Shown in pieces: positions 1 through 11,058 of a DNA stretch of 64,000 nucleotides. The stretch lies in contig JBAIZL010000001.1 in NCBI GenBank assembly GCA_036971475.1, forward strand, positions 155,643,544 to 155,707,543. Reading direction: 5' to 3'. This DNA is from Prosapia bicincta (taxonomy: Eukaryota > Arthropoda > Insecta > Hemiptera > Cercopidae). Each line of letters begins with the position of its first letter. Position 1 is the first letter of the stretch. The notes under the pieces were generated by a model. That model was not told the origin of the DNA. It did no database searches and saw only the letters and a list, made by a program, of their open reading frames with translations. The translations under genes were made by a program, and so were the position numbers.

Positions 1-690
1 AAGTGTCTTTAGAGTAAGAATTTCATCATTTTGAACAATATTTTGTTACAATGTTTAGCAAATAGCCAGTGCCAAAATTTGTTCAAAACTTGAAAACAAA
101 TAATATCCTTTCATTAAAAAAATGATTAATGCTTGAAAATGAGTATTTATTGTTTAGCAGCGCGTAATAAATATTTAAATTACATTATACGTTGATAGAA
201 GCAGCACATACAGTACTTTGTCCATTGGCTACACTTTTTTGTTAATAAGTATTCTAATTTTAATCCCTCGAGAGCACGGAACTTGCTCGGCTGTTGTAGA
301 AAGTCAAGGATGCTTCAAATGTATCTACACTCTTGTTCACCTATCTACATCTAAGGTTGCGCGAAACCTTTCTTCTTTTCTACCAACTCTTTGTTTTAAC
401 AAATTCAGCGTTAATAGAGTGTTCAGGTTGTACGACCCTATCTCTTTTGAAAATCAATTTTATCGTGCTCCAATATTGAAGTTGGGGTTGTATTACTATC
501 TCTGCTAGTTTATGTATAGATCTAAATTGAAATTAAAAACATTTTCTGTCATTCCTTTCTAATACAATCTATATCTAGCTGGCATGTTTCGGATAAACTT
601 CATCATCTAAAACTACTATTGTACTGAGTACGGAGCTTTTGTCTTCCTATTAACACTGTACGGATAATGTAGTACAGTGGACCCTCGCTA
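1..690. other. No recognisable feature
   Basis: AT-rich sequence. The longest frame (218-508, 96 aa) has no recognisable motif and no splice signals at its ends. I see no gene, repeat or RNA here. Confidence 0.5.
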
Positions 691-697
691 TTCGCGC

Positions 698-708
698 GGG
701 GGGGGGGG
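698..708. repeat. Poly-G run
   Basis: A run of about ten G directly after GCGC, in otherwise AT-rich sequence. It is a homopolymer tract where the assembled length may be unreliable. Confidence 0.8.
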
Positions 709-923
709 TACGTACGTTCCCCGAACTTACCGTGTATACTGAAACCAACTGTACATAGAATGGGGAGGTTTACGTTACACATAAAAAATGTTAACATTAA
801 TTACAGCTATACTGTAGGCCTACACTTACAATGAAGCATGGTATATTTACACACTGCATAATTACATACATATTTTTATTGTTAATTACGTTTTCCTGCA
901 ATACGAAAATTCTATTAAATATC

Positions 924-1032
924 CGCGCGCGAGCGCGAGCGCGCGCGCGCGCACACACACACACACGCGCGCGCGCACACACACACACTCACACACACAC
1001 ACACACACACACACAAACGCACGCGCGCGCGC
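924..1032. repeat. Compound (CG)n/(CA)n microsatellite
   Basis: Alternating GC, GA and CA dinucleotides with a CA-rich core. The alternating purine-pyrimidine pattern could adopt Z-DNA. Frames across it, reading Arg-Ala or Thr-His, come only from the repeat. Confidence 0.95.
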
Positions 1033-1840
1033 ATTATTTATTGGTAAACGCTTTCCACTAAATTTTTAATTACCTAATTTTAGACAAATAACTTTTTAAA
1101 CACTTTTCTTCTAGTTTTTTATAAACTTATTTATATGGCCATAGTGCTTCTTACAGCTCGCGATTATATTTTATTGCACATTCTAAAGAGAGGTGACGGC
1201 TGCAGCTTACGGCTTCCCTAAACAAACAATTCCCCTGTAAGAATGCCTATCTTTTTAAGTAGTATGCCTAGTAATTAAGGCCTAAAGTATAACGGATGTT
1301 TGGAGAACAATCAGATTTCTTTGTGATAAAGAACTACAGTATTTTACAAAATAAATAAAATGAAATGATACCACGTTATCCTTCCACCTGCTCAGTAACT
1401 ATACTGTCGGTTTTGTTGCTTTTTTTAATACGATCTTATTAGCGTGAATAGCGAATCTGTGAATAGCGAGGATCTGCTGTAGATGCCTATAATTACACTT
1501 CCATTGGTGTGGAGCTATTACTTCTAGAAAATGTAACTTATCCGAAATGTGGCAACTACGTACTGATTGACTCGAATGGAATGCAGAATGTTTCAATAAA
1601 AATAATTAATGAAAAACAAAAAAAAATAGAACGTTTTATAATAAAAAGTCCATATTCTGCATGCAACAGCAACCAATACACATAGACTACATTATACATA
1701 TACTAGTATATAATGAGTAACATGGTACAAATATTATAGACTAAGTATATTACAGAATATATTATGTTGAAAACATAATATACAAGTATGATATTACTAA
1801 ACTAACTTATATAACATACAAGCATAAACCTTTAATAAAA
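1033..1840. other. No recognisable feature
   Basis: AT-rich, with a short direct repeat of GTGAATAGCGA near 1443-1470. The minus-strand frame at 1399-1596 has no recognisable motif. Nothing else seen. Confidence 0.45.
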
Positions 1841-1844
1841 CAAC

Positions 1845-2035
1845 AATTAATAACTGACAAACACCAACTTATAAGGAGTAACTTGTACACGTTTCAATGA
1901 AAAAATCCATCATCATCAGTTAACAAAACTACTCAAATTCTAAATTATAGTAGTTATAAAGGTATAATTTGTGCAGGGATCTGATGATAAATTTGTGATT
2001 AAAACGAGTATGAAAAAATAAATGATTGATTGTGA
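1845..2035. mobile_element. Decayed foldback element related to 8088-8312
   Basis: The segment resembles the better preserved inverted-repeat element at 8088-8312: the phrases ACACGTTTCAATGA and CATCATCAGT appear first, and CTGATGATAAATTTGTGATT and AAACGAGTATGA appear on the other side in inverted arrangement. The minus strand at 1882-1919 keeps CTGATGA, a six-pair hairpin and GAAA, but the flanking stem no longer pairs. I read it as an old copy of the same family. Confidence 0.6.
1882..1919 (-). ncRNA. Degenerate hammerhead-like motif
   Basis: On the minus strand: CTGATGA, one T, hairpin GATGGA-TTTT-TTCATT (six pairs, two of them G-U), GAAA, then CGTG and TA. The base-of-stem sequences on the two sides (TTAA and CAAG) do not pair, so stem I is lost. 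The motif is recognisable by comparison with 8121-8161 but should be inactive. Confidence 0.4.
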
Positions 2036-5000
2036 CATCCTGGTAGAGTGTTAGTGGTCCTGTTTTGGGTTACTGGGTCTTTAATTATTACTATTGGTCT
2101 AAAGATAAATTTAAAATGTTGGAACGTTAATTAAACCCTTAAAATAGGATACAAAAAAGTGAATAACTCAAGTGATGAAATCTAAATAATTACCGGAGCT
2201 TCCTGATTGTACTTGGGAGAATTTCATTTTCCAATAATAAAATGTTCACTTTAAGTTTCTCAAGCGTTTCACGACCGCCATAATGTAACAGCATGCTACT
2301 GAGATATAGAGGGGTGGGTTATAGGGGTGACACGTAACTCAAATGGGAAACCCAGCTCGTCATGCTCAAGATGCTGTAAACACCCGCATATATAGGGTCC
2401 GTAACGATTGTTGCTCGTCTGCTGTGCGGTGTTATACAGACATTCCTTTATTCTTTAAAGTGGTTAAAACTTGCTGAAACCTGAACAACGAGTGACCTAA
2501 GCGATATAAATTTATTCTTTTGTTGTATCACTGAATGGTGTGAAATGTGAAGCGCTCTGGGCCTTCGCTAATTTTAAAATAAGACATTTATCTTTTGGAT
2601 GTTAAAATGTGCTATTTTTGATATTTGCATTGAAAACAAGCCATCCTTTCTTTTTAATGTTTTACAAATTAATGTCTAGTAACAATAGATTGTATAGGTG
2701 GGGATGTATATTAGTTGTTTTAACGTAACTATAACCTAAAAGTTTCTTTACTATGTTTCTAATTAATTAAAATGGGCGTAAGGAGGCCTGGAAACGATCG
2801 TTTTTCAGGTATATCCACAAAAGAGACGTACGATACAAAGTATGGGGAATTATCAATACTTGTATGGTTTGAACGTAATTAATTACATACATTGCTGGGG
2901 ACATTTTGGTCTCGATTCTCCTAGCATCCTAACCTACAAAAGTTTTCCTCTTCTAAGTCTTTATGGTAGGCTTGATTCCTATTTATTGATATCACCATTA
3001 CGGCTTCTAAATTTAATTTTATCATTAATAAGACACCTTTGAAATAAGACTGCTGTCAGTGGTAAGGTAAATATGGGTGAAATTTCACAACTTATTTTCT
3101 TCATGAAATATCTTCACAAAATATCTCCCGGAATTATTGGTTACTATCCTGGAACTTCCGAATAAAATACATAGTTACAGACCTGTGTCGAATCCTACAT
3201 ATTAAACGTGAAAAATAAATTTTATAATTGATATAACCACAATTTTAAACAAAAACTCATTTTAATTTTGAAAAAAAATAGAAACTTTTATCTTGTACGG
3301 TTTAGAAAAAAAACCTAAAAATAATTTAAATTCCATATTTAATAGAATGTTTATCTCAAATATAAAATAACCATTTTGGAGAATAGTTAATAAGAGGAGA
3401 CAAAAATAAGTTATTTTGAAACTATGCAAGTACATCAGAAAAAACGTTACTTTTATATAAATGATAAATAAATAATACATTTATATCTTTCATAATTTTT
3501 CGTTATAACAAAATATAGATGCTGCTATATCCTCCTAGAACGTCTTCACTAAATGTTATTATACTAGTTAAACCCACTTTTCTATGTCGTCTATCAAATG
3601 CCTGTAGTTTAGGTTTTTATTGTATTGTTTCACTGTTTCCAATTCTTTCAGTTATTTATCACCGCTCCTAAAGATGGCCTACAGCCAAAACCTCTTCACA
3701 CGGTACTTTAAAGACCCGAACACATTGGATCAAGGTTGTCGTCTAGTTTCGATCTACTGATTGATTTTACAAATAGTCTTTGTCTGTTTTTCTCTGTGTA
3801 TTTACGATGATGACATCACCCTATTATCGGCATTGCGCGTGTTTAGTCGTCTAGACATTTGGAGCGGGACTCTTAAAAATTTATCCAGTCTATTATAGGC
3901 CAGTTTAAGTATAAGTCGGCTTCATTGTACAGATTTTTGTCTTATGTGTTCCTAATAAAACAACCAATTCCATTAAATTAGTGAAATTCCTGCAGCAGCT
4001 TTAGTTTTAACTATTCAAGTCCGTGTTTGAGCGTTGCGTGATGAATTGACAATTATTTCAAATTGTCTTTTTACCCATTTTCATTAGCTTGCTCGATGCT
4101 AAATTCTTACATGAATATTCTGTACTAGAGCGTTAAATAAATGCCAAAATATTATAACTATGTATTGCTTGACAAATAACATTTTTATTATAACATCATT
4201 TAACATTGTGTATATTAGTTTCTCTAGTGCTAACTGAATGAATTTCAAACCTTCAAATTAAATTTCTGTAATTTTCTCTCTAATTTGCCTCAGGCAATTA
4301 ATTTTATGACAATTGCTCAAATATTTCATTATACATTTGAGAAAACCATATATTAAGTAATCCCTATCTTACTGTAAACTACTCATTTTTTAAAAGGTAC
4401 ATTCTTAAAACAAAATTAAGGAGTTTTGGTTTAGGTCTTTACCGAACCTAAAGTTATATCGGTTATTCATTAAAATGGTTTTAAGCCTTTCGTAAAAAGG
4501 AAGTAATTATGTATTCCTTGTAATTAGATATTGGCAAGCCTGTTGCAAATGCACGGCTTCTGCGATCACGTTCCTTACATGAGACCATCCGATGTGCTTT
4601 TATTATAGTTTAAAATAAATTTATACTGGCTTCCATTTCTAACATCGAGAATCACGAACCTATGCATTCCGTGTTTACAAAGTCTGAGACCAACTAGAGT
4701 TGACGAAAATAGTCCGGCTGTGATGCCAAGCTGCATTCAAAATAATAGAATCTACAGCTCAGTTTAATTATGTAATGGTCCGTGCATGGTTATATGATAG
4801 TAGTGGACAACACAGTTAATTATTCCGTTAAATTTCACTATATTCTGAGCGTATTTTATTGAAAGTGTTGGTAAAGGGGAAAATTGAAAATAGCAATGAA
4901 AAGTTGCCACATTGTGTTGTTCCTTGGAGCTCTCGCCTTTTTCAATGTTTAGACTTTATCTTAGTAATTATCAGATACATAAGCGTGCGGACGGACAGAC

Positions 5001-5250
5001 TGGCAGAAGGGCTTCACAATTCGATACAAAAATTTGTCATCCCTCAACATTTAATAACAGTTACGTGACAAGTTACACATGTAAGCGTAATTTACTAAGG
5101 CTCAATAATGTAAAAACAAAAATTGCAACCAATAGCGTTGCAAATAGTGAAGACATCTTTTGGTTCAATAAATGACAGTCGGCAATGAAAAAAATGGCCC
5201 CTCTTTAATCTACGAATGGTATTATAATAATATCCCAATTATTATTACTT
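2036..5250. other. AT-rich non-coding sequence, nothing recognised
   Basis: More than 3 kb without a supported gene or repeat. Short frames (2842-3042 +, 3262-3480 -, 4859-5175 +) show no domain, no conserved-looking stretch and no splice framing. Several AATAAA words occur but without an associated coding signal. Confidence 0.45.
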
Positions 5251-5498
5251 GCGACCAGGCTTTTTGTTAACTGAAAGTTGTTGAATTGTTAACTTAAACT
5301 TGGAGGAAACGTTTTCGTCTTACGAATTCTTCACCCTCCAAGAGTACGAACATCCCTCAGGAGGCTGAAGAAGTCGTAAGACGAAAATGTTTCCTTCAAG
5401 TGTAAGTTAACAATTTAACAACCTTTAGTTAACAAAAAGTCTAGTCGCAAGTGTAATAAGAATTAACAACCAGCTCGTCATGAACAGCAACAAGATTT
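5251..5498. mobile_element. Inverted-repeat element, family A, copy 1
   Basis: The left part (GCGACCAGGCTTTTTGTTAA, then TTGTTAACTTAAACTTGGAGG) is mirrored by the right part (CCTTCAAGTGTAAGTTAACA, then AACAAAAAGTCTAGTCGC). The outer end, GTCATGAACAGCAACAAGAT, is also the outer end of the copy at 50481-50690. A third, partial copy is at 53301-53371. The element has no coding capacity. The hammerhead-like core in its centre suggests it is the terminal repeat of a Penelope-like retroelement rather than a DNA-transposon MITE; that assignment is inference. Confidence 0.8.
5360..5397 (+). ncRNA. Hammerhead-ribozyme-like motif, family A
   Basis: Reading 5' to 3': GGAGG (stem I), CTGAAGA (5365-5371, fits CUGANGA), one A, GTC-GTAA-GAC hairpin (stem II), GAAA (5383-5386), AATGTT as a near-palindromic stem III (AACGTT in related arms), one T, then CCTTC pairing with GGAGG through one G-U. 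All core positions are present. Stem II is only three pairs. The mirror arm on the minus strand has G instead of the first core C. Confidence 0.6.
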
Positions 5499-6436
5499 CG
5501 ATATTCAATTTTAGTTTATTTTATCAAGAGGTTTTGTTTTTCAAAATTACCAAAATTGTAAGTAAAGACACAGTAACTTAACTTTGCGTCCCATTAGTAA
5601 AGGTTTGCTCACGCTCATGCACCGTACGCAATAAAATAAACAATACCAAAACTAAATCAGCTGTAGTTTCAATGGTACAAAACCTTCAAGAACGGTACGA
5701 GTGTTGCCTCAAATTGAACGTAGGCCATATAGAACATGTTTATACTCGAGTCTAACCCATTCTGCTTTATTTTAGTTGTACGTGTTTGTAAAACTATGTA
5801 AATAAAATCAAATCTTACAACTGTTTCACTACTGTTTATTTTGGCGCATGTATATAAAAAATATAGAGCAATAATACCCTATTTTCGGAATGTAAACTCA
5901 AATAAAAATCTGAGATTTCACTTCAATTCAGATATCTTTTAATTTGTTTTTCCATTCGAACTAGGCCTGCACATCAACGCAATCGCTGCAGGCTACCCTG
6001 CGCCGAGTGTCGCCGCCACACACAACTAGCGGCATCCCGGAACCGGCTGGATTAGGTAGGTTTACCATGTTAATCCGTCCTCACCACGTAGATAAGGAGA
6101 ATGCCTGTTTCTAGGTAAAGTAATCCGACTTATTCATGTGCGCGATATCTTTTGTGTAACCTCATTAGGTTTGTGAGTGCGGTTGTAGTGAATCTTATTT
6201 CTGCTGCATATATTGTTTATTCTTTTATGCTCCTTAATTTTAGTTCTGAATTTGACACAGAAAGCACGTGAAAGGATGACGTTGACCTTGAACGTCCTCC
6301 ATCTTGGTCGAATGATACGCTGGTTGTAAAACGCGTAATTATGTTTCTAAGGAAATAACATCAATGTTGTTACTTTACTTGGTTTCAAACCTATTTACTA
6401 GTCCTACAAGATATTTCATCAGGTTTCTAAGAAATA
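5499..6436. other. No recognisable feature
   Basis: Contains a GC-richer patch at about 5970-6060 (CGCCGAGTGTCGCCGCC) that I cannot assign. No frame, tRNA-like box or repeat supported. Confidence 0.4.
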
Positions 6437-7170
6437 ATAATGTTACTTTACAAGTGTTAGTCTCATGTCTTGTGCGTTGCAGAGCGTCGTGTGTGTCACA
6501 CGCAAACGGGTCACGTAAAATTATAATGTTACAAGTTTTAGTCTCATGTCTTGTGCGTTGCAGAGCGTCGTGTGTGTCACACGAAAACGGGTCACGTAAA
6601 ATTATAATGTTACAAGTTTTAGTCTCATGTCTTGTGCGTTGCAGAGGGTCGTGTGTGTCACACGCAAACGGGTCACGTAAAATTATAATGTTACAAGTTT
6701 TAGTCTCATGTCTTGTGCGTTGCAGAGGGTCGTGTGTGTCACACGCAAACGGGTCACGTAAAATTATAATGTTACAAGTTTTAGTCGCATGTCTTGTGCG
6801 TTGCAGAGCGTCGTGTGTGTCACCCGCAAACGGGTCACGTAAAATTATAATGTTACAAGTTTTAGTCTCATGTCTTGTGCGTTGCAGAGCTTCGTGTGTG
6901 TCACACGCAAACGGGTCACGTAAAATTATAATGTTACAAGTTTTAGTCGCATCTTTGTGCGTTGCAGAGCGTCGTGTGTGTCACCCGCAAACGGGCCACG
7001 TAAAATTATAATGTTACAAGTTTTAGTCTCATGTCTTGTGCGTTGCAGAGCGTCGTGTGTGCCACCCGCAAACGGGTCACGTAAAATTATAATGTTACAA
7101 GTTTTAGTCTCATGTCTTGTGCGTTGCAGAGCGTCGTGTGTGCCACCCGCAAACGGGTCACGTAAAATTA
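6437..7170. repeat. 81 bp minisatellite, nine copies
   Basis: The unit contains TTACAAGTTTTAGTCTCATG, CTTGTGCGTTGCAGAGCGTC, GTGTGTCACACGC and GGGTCACGTAAAATTATAAT. Nine copies differ by a few point changes; the seventh has a one-base deletion. Because 81 is divisible by three, plus-strand frames of 215 and 106 codons appear, but the encoded repeat is not a recognisable protein and the frame breaks at the deletion. A GCAG acceptor-like word recurs in each unit. Confidence 0.95.
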
Positions 7171-8087
7171 CATTAAAACGTATTTTTAATCACATTAAAG
7201 ACCAAACGTTTACTAAACAGTTGCAGCGTCAAAACTCCAATAATAATTACGCAACCTTTAGGGATAGTATACGTTGAAGGGCTGATGCAGCGTGGGTGTT
7301 GAAAAAATGTTTCCCTTCAGATCTTTTTTTAAAAATAAAATCATTTAGAGCCTATATATATATATATATATATAGCATGAATCACATTTAATGAGAACCA
7401 GGCAGTATCTTGAAAAGCTAACTTTTAATTTCTATTGTTATTATTATTATTATTATTATTGTTATAATGTTTTTTCAAGAAGTCAGTTATAAGGTACCAT
7501 AAAAATGAAGGGAATGGCGCTTTTTTATAGTCGGATCTGAATAAACGCTAAAATAGTGTAAAGAGGGAAGTGGATTCAACCCAAGACAGACAAGGAATGC
7601 CATAAATGCAACCCTCTCCCTGTTCAGGTTTATTATAATGTACTGTTTACACCAAGAGGAATTTCACAAGAGCAGTAACAGGTACTAATGTGGGAATATG
7701 TTTTCATAGAGGTACTGAATACACTTGGTGACTGTTGTAAGATGTGTTACTGGGACGGAGCCAGCAGTAGGTGCAGCATCTGTTCTCTAGTCTAAATAAA
7801 GCTTGTTGGATTTAAAGTTCTCTTAAAACATACAGAGCCAGACAGTATATTTAAGTCGGCTTGAAACTTGTACTAAGGATGATATTGAGTACTGTCTTTT
7901 TAATATTTTAAAAATTTTATTTATGAAAACAAAACCGTGGCCTCCTGGTAGAATACAACGCTTTCATGATTTGTGTTAAGGATGCTAGTTGTTTATCAAT
8001 TTCTTCTATTAGTTCACACTCTCCTTATATATAGCCTGCTCACATTTTAAATCGTTAATAAAATACTTTAAAAAAATAATAAAAAAC
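7171..8087. other. Non-coding, short microsatellites
   Basis: Holds (TA)n at about 7351-7372 and (TTA)n at about 7440-7460. The rest is AT-rich with no recognised gene. Confidence 0.5.
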
Positions 8088-8120
8088 ATCCACAAAACTC
8101 ACAAATTAATCATTTATTGA

Positions 8121-8161
8121 CTCATACGCGTTTCAATGACAAAGTCATGATCATCAGTGAG
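8121..8161 (-). ncRNA. Hammerhead-ribozyme-like motif, family B, left arm
   Basis: On the minus strand: CTCA (stem I), CTGATGA, one T, CATGAC-TTT-GTCATT (five good pairs), GAAA, CGCG with flanking A and T forming the palindrome ACGCGT (stem III), then A as the base before predicted cleavage (GTA), then TGAG pairing with CTCA. All invariant core bases are present. Stem I is only four pairs. Confidence 0.6.
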
Positions 8162-8240
8162 TGTTACTCCTACAAACTCTAACTTACAACTTAAGAGTTT
8201 TCAACTCGAGAGTTGTAAGTTAGAGTTTGTAGTAGCAACA

Positions 8241-8281
8241 CTCACTGATGATGATGACTTTGTCATTAAAACTCGTATGAG
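8241..8281 (+). ncRNA. Hammerhead-like motif, family B, right arm (G12 lost)
   Basis: CTCA, CTGATGA (8245-8251), T, GATGAC-TTT-GTCATT hairpin, AAAA where GAAA is expected, CTCG, TA, TGAG. Stem I pairs CTCA with TGAG. The G-to-A change in the GAAA box should inactivate it, so this arm looks decayed compared with the left one. Confidence 0.5.
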
Positions 8282-8544
8282 TCAATAAATGAATAATTTG
8301 TGAGTTTTTTGTATGTTTTAATTTGTTTTAACATAACCTCACAAGTAAGCTCAAAGAATAATTGTAAAAATACTTTTTCAACTTATTTTTTCAACTTGTG
8401 GATGATACTATATGTTAATACAGCTTCTTCAATTATTATTACATTTATTAAAATTAATGAATAATTTTAGTTTTATGTAGGAGAAAACCTTTCACAAGGG
8501 GCTAGGTATGCAATAAACGTATTTCATTCCATTTGGTTTAAAAT

Positions 8545-8730
8545 ATGTGATAACATATGATTTCATAAAACAGCTGATTTTATGTTATAGGTTGTGTGGT
8601 ACAACGCATAGGTTATGTTACTTTATTTATAGTCTATTAATTGTAATTATTTAATAAAAAGGAATTAAAATAAAATTCACATACAATTTTTTCATTTTCA
8701 AATTCACATACATAACCTACCCAAGTTACC
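8545..8730. repeat. Dispersed repeat family C, copy 1
   Basis: Shares GATAACATATGATTTCATA, ACAGCTGATTTTATGTTATA and CATAGGTTATGTTACTTTAT with copies at 18790-19060 and 44328-44620. The order is conserved over more than 100 bp in all three. No coding capacity, class unknown. Confidence 0.75.
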
Positions 8731-9020
8731 TGCATAACACACGTGTAATATAATATTTTCCTACTCTTCTAACAGTCGTAATGTCTAGGATCGCAAGTAG
8801 TAAAAAGAAACTAGGATTGTCGAGAGGTCGAGATAAAGTAAACGAAAGGCCACTGCAAGGATTTATAGAGTAATAATTTAGTACAGGTTTTGTACTATTA
8901 TGCCTACTAGAGGGGCGTATTTCATTAGTTGTCTGCTCCTATCCGAATGGCTCTAGGGACTATACAACACCCTTATTACAATGCCAGCGTGCAACGGCTT
9001 AACCCTTTTTTTACTATGTT

Positions 9021-9293
9021 AAATGATACTTAACTAAGTGAATACGTAAGGGCTTACTGGCTGACGCTTTTCGAAACAGTCGTTCCTTTTACGAAGCAAA
9101 TCCTTTCCCGCGCACCATCAACACAACAAATATTATATTTAATACAAACGAATTAACAATATTAAACAGAGGACTAAAATATAACCTACACCCAAAAAAT
9201 ACGAGAGGCGAAAGGACAAATGCTTTGTGAAAGGAACGACTGTTTCGAAACGCGTCAGCAAGTTTACGTATTCACTTAGTTAAGTATCATTTA
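9021..9293. mobile_element. Inverted-repeat element, about 270 bp
   Basis: Left end AAATGATACTTAACTAAGTG and right end CACTTAGTTAAGTATCATTT are perfect complements. The arms continue through AATACGTAA and GAAACAGTCGTTCCTTTTAC. The centre is AT-rich and non-coding. Phrases such as CTGACGC and CGAAAC near the arms recall the hammerhead core but do not satisfy it. It could be a MITE or another solo retroelement end. Confidence 0.8.
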
Positions 9294-9558
9294 ATAAGTG
9301 AATTTAAAATGATTACAAGCAATTCAATTCAATTTTTTTAAAATGAAAATGTAAACTTCTTTACCCGCACCTAAAACTGCGCCTATAACATTTTTTCAAC
9401 GGGTTCTGTACGAATTCACGTTAAATTTCCCAAGTGGAATGAATTTTCTTTAAGATTTCCGAAAATTAAACATGACTCTTGATTTTTAATGATTTCTTGA
9501 ACAACTGTGGCCTAATGTTATAATATTTTAAATAACAAACCCAATAACCACATTATAA

Positions 9559-9623
9559 CACACACACACACACACACACACTCACGCACGCACGCACGCA
9601 CGCACTCACTCACGCACGCACGC

Positions 9624-9674
<51 letters not shown>
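9559..9674. repeat. (CA)n/(CACG)n microsatellite
   Basis: Mixed CA and CACG units over about 115 bp, inside the inverted-repeat element. Confidence 0.95.
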
Positions 9675-9676
<2 letters not shown>

Positions 9677-9762
9677 TGAGGTTATCATTCAATTTTGAGG
9701 TCATAACCTCAATATTTTTTGCTATATATGTTACGTCGTAAATTAAATTGATTTTGTTCAGT

Positions 9763-9805
9763 ACTTTTGAAGATGGTTACCTGGTAACCGAAATGTACAT
9801 CAAGT
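9763..9805 (+). ncRNA. Hammerhead-like motif with mutated first core base
   Basis: ACTT (stem I), TTGAAGA (CTGAAGA expected, so core C is T), T, GGTTAC-CTG-GTAACC perfect six-pair hairpin, GAAA, TGTACA inside the palindrome ATGTACAT, C (cleavage triplet ATC), AAGT pairing with ACTT. Same layout as 45034-45082. The core substitution probably makes it inactive. Confidence 0.5.
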
Positions 9806-9858
9806 GATTAAATAAAGTTATATTGTGGTTACTGGGTTTGTTATTTAAAATATTATAA

Positions 9859-10418
9859 TGACTCTTGGTGGAAAGAAGAGTCACTTAAAGTAATTTCAAG
9901 ATTTGTTTTAATCATTTTCAAATGCAGTGTGCTTTATATTAGTGCAAAATCATAATTTGATTAAATTTGTTATTTTAATCAACAGCAGGTTTTATCACTA
10001 GTAGGTTATAGAAACATTTGTATTGTACATTAACAAGTTCAAAATGTGTGTCTAATAGAAATTAACTATTTCCTACTAGGTTAACGGTGGATATAGTCAC
10101 CATATCTCGTATGATTAACTCGTTTCTGAGTTATATTATATATAGCTTTCTATAAAGCCTATTTAGGAACATGTAAACATAAAATTTAAAAATTTAAAAT
10201 TTAGGAATGGTATATTATAAAATTTGAATTTAAAAACATAAAGTGTAATGATAAATAAGGCATTGCATCAGTTATATTAGGCTTCTTATATATTGCATTC
10301 CAATATACAATACTGTAAATAAATAAGAAAATTAAACAAATATTTTTAAGGCTAAGTACGTTCTTATCAATATTTTAATGAATTTAATATTCTTTAACCT
10401 TATTTCTTTCCATAATAG
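9859..10418. other. No recognisable feature
   Basis: AT-rich, no supported gene or repeat. Confidence 0.45.
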
Positions 10419-10621
10419 GCTTACACTTTGTGCGTGATCGACACGCCGAATTTGGTTTTACCTTTAGAAACAAAACTCATCAAGTATCGGTGCAAAATTA
10501 CAAAGTTCCTTCATTTTACCAGCGGGCTCTAAGAATCGATTACGGAAAAATAATTAGAATTACTACTGTGAACGGGTCTCGCACGTACGACTCTAGTAAA
10601 TGTGAATGGACCGGAAATTAA
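10419..10621 (+). CDS. Weak candidate terminal exon, unknown protein
   Basis: A possible 3' splice site (TTTCTTTCCATAATAG) precedes a 67-codon open frame that starts LHFVRDRHAEFGFTF and ends CEWTGN before TAA. An AATAAA lies about 180 bp downstream. Composition is less AT-biased than its surroundings and the residues are a plausible soluble mixture. I recognise no domain and no partner exon. It could equally be a chance frame, so treat it as a lead only. Confidence 0.15.
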
Positions 10622-11058
10622 GTCGTGATTGGTAAATCAAAGTGGAACAGGAAGGAACTGCATCGGACTACGCTATGAATAGTCTATGAATCCATGCGCC
10701 ACAATATCAAGTATGCCTGAGACTGACTTTCTCAGTCAAATCTAAAAATTTATACAATTTGTAATATAATTATTATTAATAATTTAAAACAAACTCGAAA
10801 TAAATACCTTACCAATTTGGTTAGTATTTATTTATTGAAACCTTTATCCAATTATGTATATTGAGTTTGTTTTCAATGTATTATTAATAGTGATATTGAT
10901 TTTCCAACCTGTCATTTCTTATCTATTTGTGGCAAATAATTTTGACTTTTTTTTACAAATACGTAGTAGATAATAATATAATGATCGGAATTGATAAATT
11001 CTATAATTAAATAACAAAGACGAGTGTTGATATTATTTGATCCTTCTTCAACTTGAGC
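10622..11058. other. No recognisable feature
   Basis: AT-rich spacer between the candidate exon and the octamer array. Nothing seen. Confidence 0.45.

Larger units (their letters stand above)
8088..8312. mobile_element. Foldback element, family B, with two opposed hammerhead-like motifs
   Basis: Two arms of about 105 bp are near-perfect inverted repeats around a short centre at about 8196. AAACTCACAAATTAATCATT on the left mirrors AATAATTTGTGAGTTTTT on the right; CTCTAACTTACAACT mirrors AGTTGTAAGTTAGAG. Each arm carries one hammerhead-like core pointing outward. No coding capacity. A decayed copy is at 1845-2035. Probably a solo terminal repeat of a Penelope-like element. Confidence 0.8.
9516..9858. 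mobile_element. Inverted-repeat-flanked element enclosing a CA/CACG microsatellite
   Basis: TTATAATATTTTAAATAACA plus AACCCAATAACCAC at the left mirrors GTGGTTACTGGGTTTG plus TTATTTAAAATATTATAA at the right. Between them lie the microsatellite 9559-9674 and a hammerhead-like core. The right part resembles 45034-45120 (TCAAGTGA, then AAAGTT, then TGTGGTTA), so the two belong to related families. Confidence 0.75.

Noticed and set aside
797..1061. Frames rich in Arg-Ala, Thr-His or Cys-Val (also 57915-58115)
   Set aside because: They come from CG/CA microsatellites.
6364..7277. Frames of 215 and 106 codons with a 27-residue repeat
   Set aside because: Created by the 81 bp minisatellite; a one-base deletion in the seventh copy breaks the frame.
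9021..9293. Hammerhead motif in this inverted-repeat element
   Set aside because: CTGACGC and CGAAAC occur but no stem II or stem I pairing could be found around them.
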